The position numbers were made by a program, and so were the translations under genes. Below, one piece after another: positions 17,689 through 27,026 of a stretch of DNA of 64,000 nt (position 1 is its first letter; each line of letters opens with the position of its first letter). This stretch comes from Algoriphagus algorifonticola. Lineage in GTDB: Bacteria; Bacteroidota; Bacteroidia; Cytophagales; Cyclobacteriaceae. Under the pieces are notes generated by a model that searched no databases, was not told where the DNA came from, and saw nothing but the letters and a program-made list of their open reading frames with translations. The stretch covers positions 1-64,000 of the forward strand of contig NZ_VLOG01000062.1 in assembly GCF_007655305.1 (NCBI RefSeq), written 5' to 3'.

Positions 17689-19617
17689 ATGGACAAAGTC
17701 ACGGAGGAATTAAAAAAAGGTCTGAAACTTTTGAAGCAGGAATGGCAAGAAGATCTGGCTCAATACAAGAAAAAGTTTTTGAATACTTCTTTGGCGGATA
17801 AGAAAAAAGAGGGGATTACTTGGCATCCTATACAAGTGAAAAAGGCTAAAATAGGAATGGGAGAGAGACTTTTGGTAGAAATAGAAAAGTTGGATCAAAG
17901 CCAAAACTCTGTTTTCCAATCCGGAAAATCTGTTGCGTTTTTTTCTACCCAAGATGGCTATGCCTCTTCTGAAAACCGAGTGAATGGCGTGATCAATCAA
18001 GTGAAAAAAGACACGATGATTGTCACGCTTCAGGCTGATGAACTCCCGGAATGGATGGATAGCAGTCGTTTGGGTGTGGACTTATTGTTTGATGAGGCCA
18101 GCTATCGTGAGATGGAATTTGCCTTGAAAAGAGTTATTGAAGCAGATAATCTTCGGCTCAAAGAGTTGAAAGAAACTCTATTGGGAGAACGAGCCCCAGT
18201 ATTCTCAGAAAACACAAGAAGTGAATCGGAAGGCTTAAACTTTTCCCAAAACCAAGCTTGCCAAAAAATCGCCAATGCAAAGGATGTGGCGATAATTCAT
18301 GGACCTCCCGGAACAGGAAAAACCACTACTTTGATCAGGGCTATTTCGGAGGCTACAGAAAAAGGATTATCCGTTTTGGTTTGCGCCCCTAGTAATGCTG
18401 CAGTGGATTTATTGGTAGAAAAGTTGACAGATTCAGGAATCTCTACTCTCCGATTGGGGCATCCTGCAAGAGTGGAAGAAAAGATTTTGAACCAAACTTT
18501 GGATGCAAAAACAACTTTTCATGAAAGTTATAGAGACTTGAAAAAACTTCGAAAGGAAATTGATCAGTATCTAAAGTTAGCCAAACAATACAAGCGAAAT
18601 TTTGGCCCTGAAGAGCGCAGACAGCGAAAGTTGTTGTTTGATGAAGTGGGAAGAATCCGGGAAGCCGCAAAGCATCTTGAAGAATATATTTCCTTTGACA
18701 TTTTTCAAAAAACGCAGGTTTTTGCCTGTACGCTAGTTGGCGCCTCGTCCTATCACTTGAAAGGGATGACCTTTGATGTGGTATTTATTGATGAGGCAGC
18801 TCAGGGATTGGAAGCAGCAACTTGGATTCCTATCCTGAAAGCTAAAAAGATAGTCTTTGCGGGAGATCATTTACAACTTCCGCCGACAATTAAATCCTTC
18901 GAGGCTGCAAAAGAAGGTTTATCGATTACTTTGATGGAAAAGGTCATCCACAGGAAGCCTCAAGTGGCGGAGCTCTTACAGGTTCAGTATAGAATGAAAG
19001 CCGAAATCATGGGTTTTTCCAATGAGTATTTTTATGGGGGAAAATTGAAAGCTGCTGAAAACACCGACTCTCATGTATTCGAAAATGAAGCAGTCTTGGA
19101 ATGGGTAGACACAGCCGGAGCTGGGTATACAGACCGGCAAGAGGAGGAAAGCCTCAGCACATTCAATCCTGAGGAAGCCAGCTTTACTTGCAAGTATTTA
19201 AATGAACTGATCAAGCGGATCGGTATTTCAAAATTTAAGGAAAATGGCTGGACCATAGGTTTGATCGCTCCGTATTCTGCTCAGGTACGATACTTACGAA
19301 CATTGGTCTTTGAAACCTATGACTACCCAAATTTGAAGGCTTTTGCCGATTTGATTACCATTGATACTGTGGATGGATTTCAGGGGCAGGAGCGTGACTT
19401 GATGCTCATTTCACTGACCCGGTCCAATGACAGAGGGGAGATTGGTTTTTTGGCAGATGAACGAAGGATGAACGTAGCTATTACCCGAGCCAAAAGGAAG
19501 CTAGTTTTAATTGGAGATAGCAGTACCTTGGCTATTAATCCTTTTTTTGATTCTCTGCTAGGGTATTTTGAAGAAAAAGGGGGGTATAGGAGTGTTTGGG
19601 AGTTTATTAACGTATGA
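17689..19617 (+). CDS. SF1 DNA/RNA helicase of the IGHMBP2/Upf1-like group
   Basis: 642 aa from the ATG at 17689; a TTG directly before it is in frame but unnecessary. An N-terminal beta-barrel-like region (about 40-160) precedes the motor. Motif I GPPGTGKTT is near 205, motif Ia APSNAAVDLL near 235, motif II VVFIDEAAQ near 368, motif III AGDHLQLPPT near 392, motif IV-like IGLIAPYSAQV near 525, motif V TVDGFQGQERD near 560 and motif VI RRMNVAITRAKR near 600. The DEAA box and overall length match bacterial Smubp-2/IGHMBP2-like helicases that unwind DNA or RNA 5' to 3'. It is a monocistronic gene with no obvious partner. Confidence 0.9.
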   Translation: MDKVTEELKKGLKLLKQEWQEDLAQYKKKFLNTSLADKKKEGITWHPIQVKKAKIGMGERLLVEIEKLDQSQNSVFQSGKSVAFFSTQDGYASSENRVNGVINQVKKDTMIVTLQADELPEWMDSSRLGVDLLFDEASYREMEFALKRVIEADNLRLKELKETLLGERAPVFSENTRSESEGLNFSQNQACQKIANAKDVAIIHGPPGTGKTTTLIRAISEATEKGLSVLVCAPSNAAVDLLVEKLTDSGISTLRLGHPARVEEKILNQTLDAKTTFHESYRDLKKLRKEIDQYLKLAKQYKRNFGPEERRQRKLLFDEVGRIREAAKHLEEYISFDIFQKTQVFACTLVGASSYHLKGMTFDVVFIDEAAQGLEAATWIPILKAKKIVFAGDHLQLPPTIKSFEAAKEGLSITLMEKVIHRKPQVAELLQVQYRMKAEIMGFSNEYFYGGKLKAAENTDSHVFENEAVLEWVDTAGAGYTDRQEEESLSTFNPEEASFTCKYLNELIKRIGISKFKENGWTIGLIAPYSAQVRYLRTLVFETYDYPNLKAFADLITIDTVDGFQGQERDLMLISLTRSNDRGEIGFLADERRMNVAITRAKRKLVLIGDSSTLAINPFFDSLLGYFEEKGGYRSVWEFINV

Positions 19618-19634
19618 ACCAATCCTTTTTCAAA

Positions 19635-20171
19635 TCAATTTCTAGAAACCTTTTCCTGCTGATAGACCAAATTCAATAAGCTTAGAACTTCACCAAAAGC
19701 TTCTGCGGATTTCAATTGCTCATCCGATACTTTCTTGCCCAGTAGTCTGCAAAGCAAAAGTCCATAGACCCCGTTAAGGCAGATTTGGATTTCATTTCCC
19801 AGGTCTTTGCCATCTGCCTCCATTACAGCTTGTAGAATATAAGGCTTCGCTTTTTGATAAGTTTGGAAATAGGTTTGATCCGATTTGAGTAATTGCCAGT
19901 GTAGTTGTGAAAGCTCAGCAACCAACTTTTTACCTTCCTCTAAATGGCCTTTCTCTATAATTCCTTCTTTCTCCATTTGATTTCGGAAGTCCTGATACCA
20001 ATTAAAAATGATGTTCTTTTCCTTTTCTTCGACAGGAAAGTGAGAAACTACATATTGCCGGATTTCCTCCAAATTACCCTGAAAAGACCGAATCAAGTCC
20101 TCTTGTTGATAGAGATAGATGATGTATTCAGCTATGTTTTGGGATTTTTTGTTCTCGGCTATAGATTTCAT
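19635..20171 (-). CDS. DUF4924-type helical protein
   Basis: 178 aa, predicted almost entirely helical and soluble, with no signal peptide. The start SIAENKKSQNIAEYIIYLYQ and the C-terminal GLLLCRLLGKKVS segment match what I recall of DUF4924, a Bacteroidota family of unknown role. It is convergent with the helicase gene (17 nt between stops). A TAATTTTA box (7 of 8 to the -7 consensus) lies on the minus strand at 20192-20199, about 20 nt upstream of the ATG. Confidence 0.75.
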   Translation of the reverse strand: MKSIAENKKSQNIAEYIIYLYQQEDLIRSFQGNLEEIRQYVVSHFPVEEKEKNIIFNWYQDFRNQMEKEGIIEKGHLEEGKKLVAELSQLHWQLLKSDQTYFQTYQKAKPYILQAVMEADGKDLGNEIQICLNGVYGLLLCRLLGKKVSDEQLKSAEAFGEVLSLLNLVYQQEKVSRN

Positions 20172-20242
20172 GGATTAAAGTATTTTCGGGGTAAAATTAA
20201 AAGCTAAATCTCAGAGGTCGAAATACAGTAGAAATACTATTA

Positions 20243-20360
20243 AAATATATTCACCTTCGGTGAATGAAATATTTATCTAATCAAGGAGTCCTGAACTGTT
20301 AGGGTTATTTCGTCGAAGGCATATTTCACTTGGTGTTGCGAAGTGTATTTCAACCATATT
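20243..20360. repeat. Two hairpin-forming repeat units upstream of lepA
   Basis: The gap 20172-20440 (269 nt) holds a 7-bp stem with a TTC loop at 20249-20265, flanked by A/T-rich arms 20243-20248 and 20269-20274, and a second weaker hairpin around 20328-20346. Both are bordered by ATTTCA/TGAAAT-like words. They resemble short non-coding repeats and are too far from lepA for a simple leader hairpin. Confidence 0.4.
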
Positions 20361-20424
20361 TCTTTTCTGTTTCGACAAATCCGTATTTCAGGTATAATCC
20401 TCTAATTTTCTCCTTCTTTTTCCC

Positions 20425-20432
20425 TAATTTTG
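20425..20432 (+). promoter_or_regulatory. Candidate -7 box (TAATTTTG) for lepA
   Basis: A perfect TAnnTTTG match ending 8 nt before the lepA ATG. The expected transcript would have a leader of only a few nucleotides. Confidence 0.55.
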
Positions 20433-20440
20433 CGCGCAGA

Positions 20441-22234
20441 ATGAACATGCAAAAAATAAGAAATTTCTGTATCATCGCCCATATTGACCATGGGAAGAGT
20501 ACATTGGCGGATAGGTTGCTGCAAGAAACCCAGACAGTGTCTGATCGGGATATGCAGGACCAGTTGTTGGATAACATGGATCTGGAGAGAGAGCGGGGAA
20601 TCACCATTAAGTCCCACGCCATCCAGATGAAATACACACATGAAGGAGAGGAATATATACTCAACCTCATCGATACTCCGGGACACGTGGATTTTTCTTA
20701 CGAAGTTTCCAGATCGATTGCAGCTTGTGAAGGTGCTTTGCTGATTGTGGATGCTTCTCAAGGAATTGAGGCTCAGACCATATCCAATTTGTATTTGGCA
20801 TTGGGTCATGACCTGGAAATTATTCCTGTTTTAAATAAAATTGACCTTCCAGGAGCAGATCCTGAATCTGTGGCAGACGAGGTAATTGACCTGATTGGCT
20901 GTGATAGAGAGGATATTATTTTGGCCTCTGGAAAGACAGGAATCGGGATAGATGATATTTTGAAGGCTGTTGTCACTCGAATTCCAGCGCCTAAAGGAGA
21001 TCCTGATGCACCGCTACAAGCGATGATTTTTGACTCGGTTTACAATCCTTTCAGAGGTGTGGAAGTGATTTTCCGGATTTTCAACGGAACCTTCAGCAAA
21101 GGCGATAAAATTAAGTTTGTCAATACCGGAAGGGAATATGAGGCAGATGAAATCGGTATTTTAGGACTGAATCAGATTCCTCAGCAAACCATGAGTGCCG
21201 GAAATGTAGGGTACCTTATTTCTGGGGTCAAGGTGGCAAAAGAAATCAAAGTAGGGGATACCATCACCCATATCAAACGCCCTTGCGAGAAAGCTATTCA
21301 GGGTTTTGAGAATGTGAAGCCTATGGTTTTTGCCGGGATCTATCCTGTAGATACCACAGATTATGAAGAGTTGAGAGCATCCATGGAAAAGCTGCAACTC
21401 AACGATGCTTCCCTGGTTTGGGAACCGGAAACATCAGCGGCTTTGGGATTTGGTTTCCGCTGTGGATTCTTGGGAATGCTGCACATGGAAATCATTCAGG
21501 AGCGATTAGAGCGGGAATTTGATATGACCGTGATCACTACGGTTCCTTCGGTGCAATTCAAGGCATTGATGACCAATGATACCTACAAGCTAATCAATGC
21601 TCCTTCAGATATGCCTGATCCTACCAAGATGAAGCATATTGAAGAGCCATTTGTTAAGGCTTCCATCATCACTGCTTCTGAATATGTAGGGGCTGTGATT
21701 ACGCTTTGTATGGAGAAAAGAGGTCAAATCAAAAACCAGGTTTATTTGACTGCAGACCGGGTTGAACTGACCTTCGATATGCCTTTGGCAGAGATTGTAT
21801 TTGACTTCTTCGACAAGCTGAAAACCATTTCCAGAGGATATGCATCCTTGGATTATGAATTGAAAGGATATCAGCCTTCTCACATGGTTAGACTGGATGT
21901 GATGCTTAATGGAGAAGCAGTTGATGCGCTTTCTGCGATCGTGCACCGTGATAAAGCTTACGAATGGGGCAAAAGACTCTGCGAAAAATTGAAAGAATTG
22001 GTTCCTCGTCAGATGTTTGAAATTGCTATTCAGGCAGCGATCGGAACTAAAATCATCGCTCGAGAAACTGTAAAAGCCCTACGTAAAAACGTGTTGGCGA
22101 AGTGTTATGGTGGTGATATTTCCCGAAAGCGTAAACTTCTTGAAAAGCAGAAAAAAGGGAAGAAACGCATGAGGCAAGTCGGTAATGTCGAGGTTCCTCA
22201 GGAGGCGTTTATGGCAGTGCTCAAGCTGGACTAG
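20441..22234 (+). CDS. lepA: Elongation factor 4 (LepA), ribosome back-translocating GTPase
   Basis: 597 aa from the ATG at 20441; a second ATG 6 nt later would give 595 aa, and the longer open frame to 20330 would put the start upstream of the promoter box. G1 AHIDHGKST is at about 12-20, switch [10 protein letters not shown]3 DTPGHVDF, G4 NKIDLP and G5 SGKTGIG follow. Domain II, the EF-G-like domains III and V, and the LepA-specific C-terminal domain with [15 protein letters not shown] are all present. The protein acts on stalled or mis-translocated ribosomes and in 30S assembly. No terminator is evident downstream, where the four-helix-bundle cassette begins. Confidence 0.97.
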   Translation: MNMQKIRNFCIIAHIDHGKSTLADRLLQETQTVSDRDMQDQLLDNMDLERERGITIKSHAIQMKYTHEGEEYILNLIDTPGHVDFSYEVSRSIAACEGALLIVDASQGIEAQTISNLYLALGHDLEIIPVLNKIDLPGADPESVADEVIDLIGCDREDIILASGKTGIGIDDILKAVVTRIPAPKGDPDAPLQAMIFDSVYNPFRGVEVIFRIFNGTFSKGDKIKFVNTGREYEADEIGILGLNQIPQQTMSAGNVGYLISGVKVAKEIKVGDTITHIKRPCEKAIQGFENVKPMVFAGIYPVDTTDYEELRASMEKLQLNDASLVWEPETSAALGFGFRCGFLGMLHMEIIQERLEREFDMTVITTVPSVQFKALMTNDTYKLINAPSDMPDPTKMKHIEEPFVKASIITASEYVGAVITLCMEKRGQIKNQVYLTADRVELTFDMPLAEIVFDFFDKLKTISRGYASLDYELKGYQPSHMVRLDVMLNGEAVDALSAIVHRDKAYEWGKRLCEKLKELVPRQMFEIAIQAAIGTKIIARETVKALRKNVLAKCYGGDISRKRKLLEKQKKGKKRMRQVGNVEVPQEAFMAVLKLD

Positions 22235-22235
22235 G

Positions 22236-22256
22236 GATTTACGATTTATGATTTAC
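22236..22256 (+). repeat. Three tandem GATTTAY heptamers after lepA
   Basis: GATTTAC, GATTTAT and GATTTAC follow in tandem directly after the lepA stop. Together with the inverted repeats next to it, this non-coding string borders the four-helix-bundle gene. Confidence 0.6.
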
Positions 22257-22268
22257 GAGGCAATTCAA

Positions 22269-22307
22269 AACTTCGATATTCGACATTCGATGTTCATCAT
22301 TCGATAT
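22269..22307 (+). repeat. Left imperfect inverted repeat of the four-helix-bundle cassette
   Basis: 39 nt rich in ATTCGA words. Its reverse complement matches 22726-22764 at 29 of 39 positions by hand alignment, including ACTTCGA and CATTCGA blocks. Confidence 0.6.
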
Positions 22308-22361
22308 TTAGAATTCTCAGTCAGATAATGAATTTTGAGCAATCAAAATGGTGAATCGAAC

Positions 22362-22724
22362 ATGGAAAGAAAATATGATCTTGAGTCTCGCTTGATTGAA
22401 TTTGCATCTGCTGTAATTTCATTTACAGATTCTATGATTAATTCAAAAGCTGGTAACCATATGGCAAATCAGCTTTTGAGAAGTGGAACATCACCCGCAT
22501 TAAATTACGGCGAAGCTCAGTCTGGGGAATCAAGAAAAGACTTTATTCATAAGTTGAAAATTGTATTAAAGGAACTTCGAGAAAGCAGAGTTGCCCTAAA
22601 AATTATTGCAAAATCAAATCTGCATTCAGATTCAAAAAGAATTGAATCATTAATTAGCGAGAGTAATCAGCTGATTTCAATCTTTGTAAAAAGTATTGAA
22701 ACTGCTGAAAGAAATAATATATAA
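22362..22724 (+). CDS. Four-helix-bundle protein (23S rRNA intervening-sequence protein type)
   Basis: 120 aa from the ATG at 22362; a TTG at 22335 would add nine residues, but MERKYDLESRLIEFA matches the usual family start. It is all-helical, with the family signature ANQLLRSGTSPALNYGEAQSGESRKDFIHKL reduced here to key parts: QLLRSG, NYGEA and KLKIVLKELRE. The family was first seen inside intervening sequences of 23S rRNA genes and is also found as scattered chromosomal copies. Function is unknown, possibly RNA or protein binding. The gene is bordered by imperfect inverted repeats and sits between two housekeeping genes, so it looks like an inserted cassette. Confidence 0.85.
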   Translation: MERKYDLESRLIEFASAVISFTDSMINSKAGNHMANQLLRSGTSPALNYGEAQSGESRKDFIHKLKIVLKELRESRVALKIIAKSNLHSDSKRIESLISESNQLISIFVKSIETAERNNI

Positions 22725-22725
22725 A

Positions 22726-22764
22726 ATAGCGAACATCGAATTTCGAATGATGAATTTCGAAGTT
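22726..22764 (-). repeat. Right imperfect inverted repeat of the four-helix-bundle cassette
   Basis: The partner of 22269-22307. It begins 2 nt after the stop of the four-helix-bundle gene and ends about 20 nt before folD. Confidence 0.6.
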
Positions 22765-22786
22765 CTCGAACCTAACCTAAAAGATA

Positions 22787-23671
22787 ATGGCTACAATCAT
22801 AGACGGAAAAAAGACCTCCCAAGACATCAAAAATGAAATCGCAACACGTGTGGCTGAGATCAAAACTGAAGGAGGGAAAATTCCTCACTTGGCAGCTATT
22901 CTGGTAGGAAATGACGGAGCAAGTCAAACCTATGTGGGAGCCAAAGTAAAGGCTTGTCATGAGATTGGTTTTGAATCCACTTTGGTGCGATTGGACGAAA
23001 CTATTTCTGAAGAGGAACTTTTGGCCAAAGTAGAAGAGATCAATGCAAATCCCGACATTGATGGATTGATTGTACAGCTTCCTTTACCTAAGCATATTTC
23101 TGTGGAAAAAGTTACTGATAAGATTAAGCCAGAGAAAGATGTGGATGGTTTTACTCCTTCCAATGTAGGAAGGATGGCCTTGAATTGGCCAGCTTATGTA
23201 GCTGCAACTCCCTATGGAATTGTGGAGCTTTTGAAAAGATATAATATAGAGACTTCCGGTAAGCATTGTGTGGTTATTGGCAGAAGCCATATTGTGGGAA
23301 GCCCGATGAGTATTTTGATGGCAAGAAATGGATATCCAGGAAATGCCACCGTCACCTTGACCCATAGCCGAACTCAAAATCTAAAAGAAATAGCTCAAAC
23401 TGCTGATATTTTAATTGTTGCTCTAGGGAAGCCAGAGTTTGTAACTGCTGACATGGTAAAGCCTGGCGCTGTGGTAATCGATGTGGGGATTCATCGAGTG
23501 GAAGATGCTAGCAAAAAGTCCGGTTTTAGATTAATTGGAGATGTGAAGTTTGATGAAGTGGCCGAAAAAGCTTCCGCTATTACTCCTGTTCCGGGAGGTG
23601 TAGGTCCTATGACCATTGCATCTTTGCTTTATAATACGCTCTTGGCAGCTGAGAAAAAAGTTTACGGATAA
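22787..23671 (+). CDS. folD: Methylene-THF dehydrogenase / methenyl-THF cyclohydrolase FolD
   Basis: 294 aa, normal length. It interconverts 5,10-methylene-THF and 10-formyl-THF with NADP, feeding purine and formyl-Met synthesis in the cytoplasm. Family features are [14 protein letters not shown] (about 44-57, the substrate Tyr and Lys), VQLPLPKH (about 97-104), [10 protein letters not shown] (about 117-126), the Rossmann part [14 protein letters not shown] (about 161-174) and VIDVGIHR near the end with [11 protein letters not shown]. It supplies one-carbon units to purF/purL-driven purine synthesis, although those genes are not linked to it. Confidence 0.97.
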   Translation: MATIIDGKKTSQDIKNEIATRVAEIKTEGGKIPHLAAILVGNDGASQTYVGAKVKACHEIGFESTLVRLDETISEEELLAKVEEINANPDIDGLIVQLPLPKHISVEKVTDKIKPEKDVDGFTPSNVGRMALNWPAYVAATPYGIVELLKRYNIETSGKHCVVIGRSHIVGSPMSILMARNGYPGNATVTLTHSRTQNLKEIAQTADILIVALGKPEFVTADMVKPGAVVIDVGIHRVEDASKKSGFRLIGDVKFDEVAEKASAITPVPGGVGPMTIASLLYNTLLAAEKKVYG

Positions 23672-23692
23672 ATCAAATTGCAGAAGAAAGCA

Positions 23693-23724
23693 TTTGCTTT
23701 GAATAGGCTGGCTTTCTACTTTTG
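23693..23724 (+). promoter_or_regulatory. Canonical Bacteroidota promoter of tRNA-Leu
   Basis: TTTG at 23693-23696, a 20-nt spacer, then TACTTTTG at 23717-23724, both perfect matches. The predicted start point is just before the tRNA 5' end. Confidence 0.7.
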
Positions 23725-23736
23725 CAGACCCTAACC

Positions 23737-23819
23737 GCGCACGTGGTGAAATTGGTAGACACGCCATCTTGAGGGGGTGGTGCCCTACGGGTGTGGAAGT
23801 TCGAATCTTCTCGTGCGCA
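23737..23819 (+). tRNA. tRNA-Leu (anticodon GAG)
   Basis: 83 nt without an encoded CCA. The acceptor stem is 7 perfect pairs (GCGCACG with CGTGCGC) and the discriminator is A. The D loop contains the invariant GGTAGAC part, the anticodon loop TTGAGGG holds GAG, the long variable arm has a CCC/GGG stem (class II tRNA), and the T loop is TTCGAAT. It reads CUC and CUU leucine codons. Confidence 0.95.
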
Positions 23820-23820
23820 C

Positions 23821-23851
23821 AAAGCCTTTCCAATTTTGGAGAGGCTTTTTT
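23821..23851 (+). terminator. Terminator of tRNA-Leu
   Basis: A hairpin of about 10 bp with one G-T pair and a 6-nt loop, followed by six T, immediately after the tRNA. Confidence 0.85.
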
Positions 23852-23908
23852 GATTAATGGCACTCAATGAGTTTTATTTTTGGTTAATTTCGGCTCAATT
23901 GATCGACT

Positions 23909-24451
23909 ATGAAAAAGCACATTTTATCTGCCGCTATCCTTTTCCTCTTATTAGGAATTAATACAATCTTGGCTCAAACTGCCCAGTTTCCTATTGTCAA
24001 AGGTTTTGGAGGAATCTATGAGATACCGGAAGCCACAGAAAGGCCGGATGGATCCCTGGAATATAAGATCTTAGTCGATTTGACTGCAGGAGCTGATAAT
24101 CCTGCAGAGATATCCAGATGGGTAGATAATATAGCTAGAATGATGAATTTGCATGGCTTGGCTGGAGTAACAAAGGATAGACTCCATGTCAAGGTAGTGG
24201 TACACGGAGGAGCTATTTTTACCTTATTGAACGATGATAAGCATCAAGTGAGATATGAGTCCACTAATCCGAATTTAGCGGTTTATGAGGCTTTGAAAGA
24301 AGCAGGAGCAGAGTTTTACGTTTGCGGACAATCTATGGTAGCTAGGAATATCAAGAAAGAAGATTTGTGGCAAGGAGTGCAGATTGCCCATTCTGCTTTA
24401 ACGACCATCACTACCTATGTGCCTCAGGGATATATTTTGCTGAAGTTTTAA
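23909..24451 (+). CDS. Secreted DsrE-like protein
   Basis: 180 aa with a signal peptide (1 to about 23, ending LAQ). The mature part resembles the DsrE/DsrF/YchN fold: the repeated strand-helix pattern, VKVVVHGGAIFTLL in the middle, and a conserved-looking cysteine C139 in FYVCGQS. DsrE-type proteins handle sulfur as persulfides or act as small regulators, and periplasmic versions in Bacteroidota are of unknown role. It lies 37 nt upstream of a hybrid histidine kinase on the same strand, so they may share a transcript. Confidence 0.8.
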   Translation: MKKHILSAAILFLLLGINTILAQTAQFPIVKGFGGIYEIPEATERPDGSLEYKILVDLTAGADNPAEISRWVDNIARMMNLHGLAGVTKDRLHVKVVVHGGAIFTLLNDDKHQVRYESTNPNLAVYEALKEAGAEFYVCGQSMVARNIKKEDLWQGVQIAHSALTTITTYVPQGYILLKF

Positions 24452-24488
24452 ACAGTCTGGAATAGTTCTTGGTCTTTAAGGGCGAGCT

Positions 24489-27026
24489 ATGACTAAAAAA
24501 ACGCCCAATGTTATAACAGCCGGGAAAGTAATTATCGGCTTCTTTTTAGCTGCCATTTTTCTGATTGGAGTAGCAGGGTTGACTTATTATACTCTGAATC
24601 GTCTTTTGGCGACAATGGGGCAACTCTCCGAACCCAACCAAAAGCTCAATACACTCAATGAACTTCAGGCAGAAATTATCCAAATCACTCAAATTGAGCG
24701 GTTAGGACCTGAAGGAGATTTTAGAATCAAAGACTCCACCTTGAATTTTCTGGAATCCAAACTGGACATTTTGGAATCATTGGCGGCTGATACCTCTGAA
24801 CTAACAGAGGTTCAATTGATCCGAGCTAATTTAGTTTCATTGATTCAAGGGTATGAAAACCTTTACGAAGTAAAAAGTAATCTAGCCAACAGGAATTTTT
24901 CAAGAGAGGCACTCAAAAAAGTAGAGATTGGTATTAGAAGAAGAGCGGAGATTCTGGAAAATCAACCTCTCCAACAATTAAACCCCAGAGATGCCATTAT
25001 CAATGAATTAAGGCAGACCTCCTCAGTGGCGCCTATTAGTGCGGGAAAAAATAGCGTGGGTAAAATCAATCCTACTTCTCCACAGATCGCCAAATCGCCG
25101 GAAATTGATAAACTCCTAGGGTTCATTAATCAGAATTCGAAGGGAAGTGCTGCTCCAGGTTCCAGTACTTTGGATAGTATTTTATACAACATCCGAGCGG
25201 TGATCAATCAGATTTACCGGGAAGAAAGCAGGCAAAGACAGAACTTGGCACAGATGGAAACTGATCTTTCTATCAAGCAAAGTGAAGTGATTTCCACTAT
25301 TCAGGGACTGTTGGGAGTTTTGCAAAAAAGAATTTTAGAAGAGTCTGAGGAAAAAAACTCTGAAGCCTACAGTTTAGCCTACGATGTGACATTTTTCTTA
25401 ATTGTGATTGTGGTTCTGGCCGTAATTGGCAGTGGCTTTATGGTTTACTCTATTTTGAAGGAGATAAAAATCAACCGTCAATATCAGGAAAACCTGGAAG
25501 CGTCCCGACAAAAGTCAGAACAACTGGCAAGGTCAAAACAGGAGTTTTTGGCAAATATGAGTCATGAAATCCGCAACCCACTTCATGTAATTCAGGGGTA
25601 TAGATCTGTTTTGGAGAAGAGTCAATTGGATGAGAGGCAAAAATCACAATTGAAAATGATTGGCTTTGCTTCCGAGACTTTGATGGAGATTGTAGATGAG
25701 GTCCTCGATTTTTCAAAGCTGGAGGCAGGTAAGTTGAAATTGGAAAAAGAAGCTTTTGATCCTGAATCACTTTTTTCTTCCCTTCAGGACTTTTTTGACC
25801 TAAAAGCCCAGGAGAAAAACTTGGATTTCAGATGGAGTATTCAATTGCCTTCCAATCAATGGCTGTTGGGGGATCAATTGAGATTGAAGCAGATTGCCAA
25901 TAATTTATTGAGCAATGCATTTAAATTCACTTCCAAAGGCTGGATTGAGGTTCGGGTGCATTGGGGAGAGGGTACCCTAACTGTGGAGGTGGAGGACAGT
26001 GGAATTGGAATGAGTGAGGAAGTACTTTCCAAGGTTTTTAGAGAATTTGATCAAGCCGATACTTCCATTTCCAGAAAATATGGAGGTACGGGTCTAGGAT
26101 TGGCTATTGTGCATAGATTGACCACTTTAATGGGCGGAAGTATAGAGGCACAGAGCGAGGAGAATAAAGGAACCTGTATGAAGGTAATTCTTCCCATGAA
26201 AGCTGTGGAAGCTCCTCAGAATAAACCTATTTATGATCAGAAGTTTGGACTGGATTTGACAGGCAAAAAAGTATTACTGGTGGATGATGATCCAGTTGGT
26301 ATTCAATATTTATCACAGATTCTCAGCTATTTTGGGGCTTCAACTGTCCTCTATGAAGGAGGGGCTTCATTCCGAGATACTTTTAAAGGTTTGGATTTCG
26401 ATTTGGCAATTTTGGATATTCAAATGCCTGAATTTTCAGGTTTTGATGTGATCGATATGCTAAAAAATCACACTAGCTATAAAGGTCAGCCAGTTTTGGC
26501 AATGACGGCAAATGTATTTGTAGAAGAGAAGGAGAAGATGTTTAAGCGGGGGTTTAGTGATATTTTGTTCAAACCATTTCAGGAGAAAGCTTTGGTTTTG
26601 GTTTTAGGAAGATTGTTTCCTGAAGCAGTACACGAGATCAAAAATGAAAATCAGCAAGAAAAGCCTGTCGAAACCTCCCTTTTTGATTTGAGAGATCTCA
26701 ATAAGTTTTGTATGGGGGATGATGCATTGCTAAAAGATATTTTAAAAGACCTGATTCAGGAGTCCAGAAAAAACCTAGAACAGCTTCAGAAAGCTAGACT
26801 CAATGAGCGCTATGAGGTTATTTTGGAAATTTGCCATCAATTGGGAAGCAGACTGGGTCAGATTAAATCTGAGTCCGGGGACTTGGCTAGAAAAATTGAA
26901 AATAAACTGAAGCTTGGAAATCAGCAGGGTATAAATAATCAGTTGGTTGAACTTGAAGAGAAAATTAGGGAGCTTTTGGAAGAACTTTCCAAAGTGATCG
27001 AATCCAAAGCCCCCGTTACTTCTTAA
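24489..27026 (+). CDS. Hybrid sensor histidine kinase with receiver and Hpt domains
   Basis: 845 aa. A membrane helix lies at 12-33, followed by a long, mostly helical extracytoplasmic region (about 34-295) and a second helix at about 297-325. Then come HisKA with H359 in NMSHEIRNPLHVI, HATPase with N box NNLLSNAFKFT, DSGIGMS and GTGLGLAIVH, a receiver with D643 in AILDIQMPEFSG, and a C-terminal Hpt-like helical bundle with H783 in ICHQLGSRLGQI. Phosphate would pass H359 to D643 to H783 to an outside regulator, most likely the NtrC-type protein whose gene is convergent and overlaps this stop by 4 nt. The ligand is unknown. Confidence 0.92.
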   Translation: MTKKTPNVITAGKVIIGFFLAAIFLIGVAGLTYYTLNRLLATMGQLSEPNQKLNTLNELQAEIIQITQIERLGPEGDFRIKDSTLNFLESKLDILESLAADTSELTEVQLIRANLVSLIQGYENLYEVKSNLANRNFSREALKKVEIGIRRRAEILENQPLQQLNPRDAIINELRQTSSVAPISAGKNSVGKINPTSPQIAKSPEIDKLLGFINQNSKGSAAPGSSTLDSILYNIRAVINQIYREESRQRQNLAQMETDLSIKQSEVISTIQGLLGVLQKRILEESEEKNSEAYSLAYDVTFFLIVIVVLAVIGSGFMVYSILKEIKINRQYQENLEASRQKSEQLARSKQEFLANMSHEIRNPLHVIQGYRSVLEKSQLDERQKSQLKMIGFASETLMEIVDEVLDFSKLEAGKLKLEKEAFDPESLFSSLQDFFDLKAQEKNLDFRWSIQLPSNQWLLGDQLRLKQIANNLLSNAFKFTSKGWIEVRVHWGEGTLTVEVEDSGIGMSEEVLSKVFREFDQADTSISRKYGGTGLGLAIVHRLTTLMGGSIEAQSEENKGTCMKVILPMKAVEAPQNKPIYDQKFGLDLTGKKVLLVDDDPVGIQYLSQILSYFGASTVLYEGGASFRDTFKGLDFDLAILDIQMPEFSGFDVIDMLKNHTSYKGQPVLAMTANVFVEEKEKMFKRGFSDILFKPFQEKALVLVLGRLFPEAVHEIKNENQQEKPVETSLFDLRDLNKFCMGDDALLKDILKDLIQESRKNLEQLQKARLNERYEVILEICHQLGSRLGQIKSESGDLARKIENKLKLGNQQGINNQLVELEEKIRELLEELSKVIESKAPVTS

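Noticed and set aside
23531-23867. Minus-strand frames across folD 3' end and tRNA-Leu
   Set aside because: They cover a clear tRNA and terminator and show no protein pattern; shadows.
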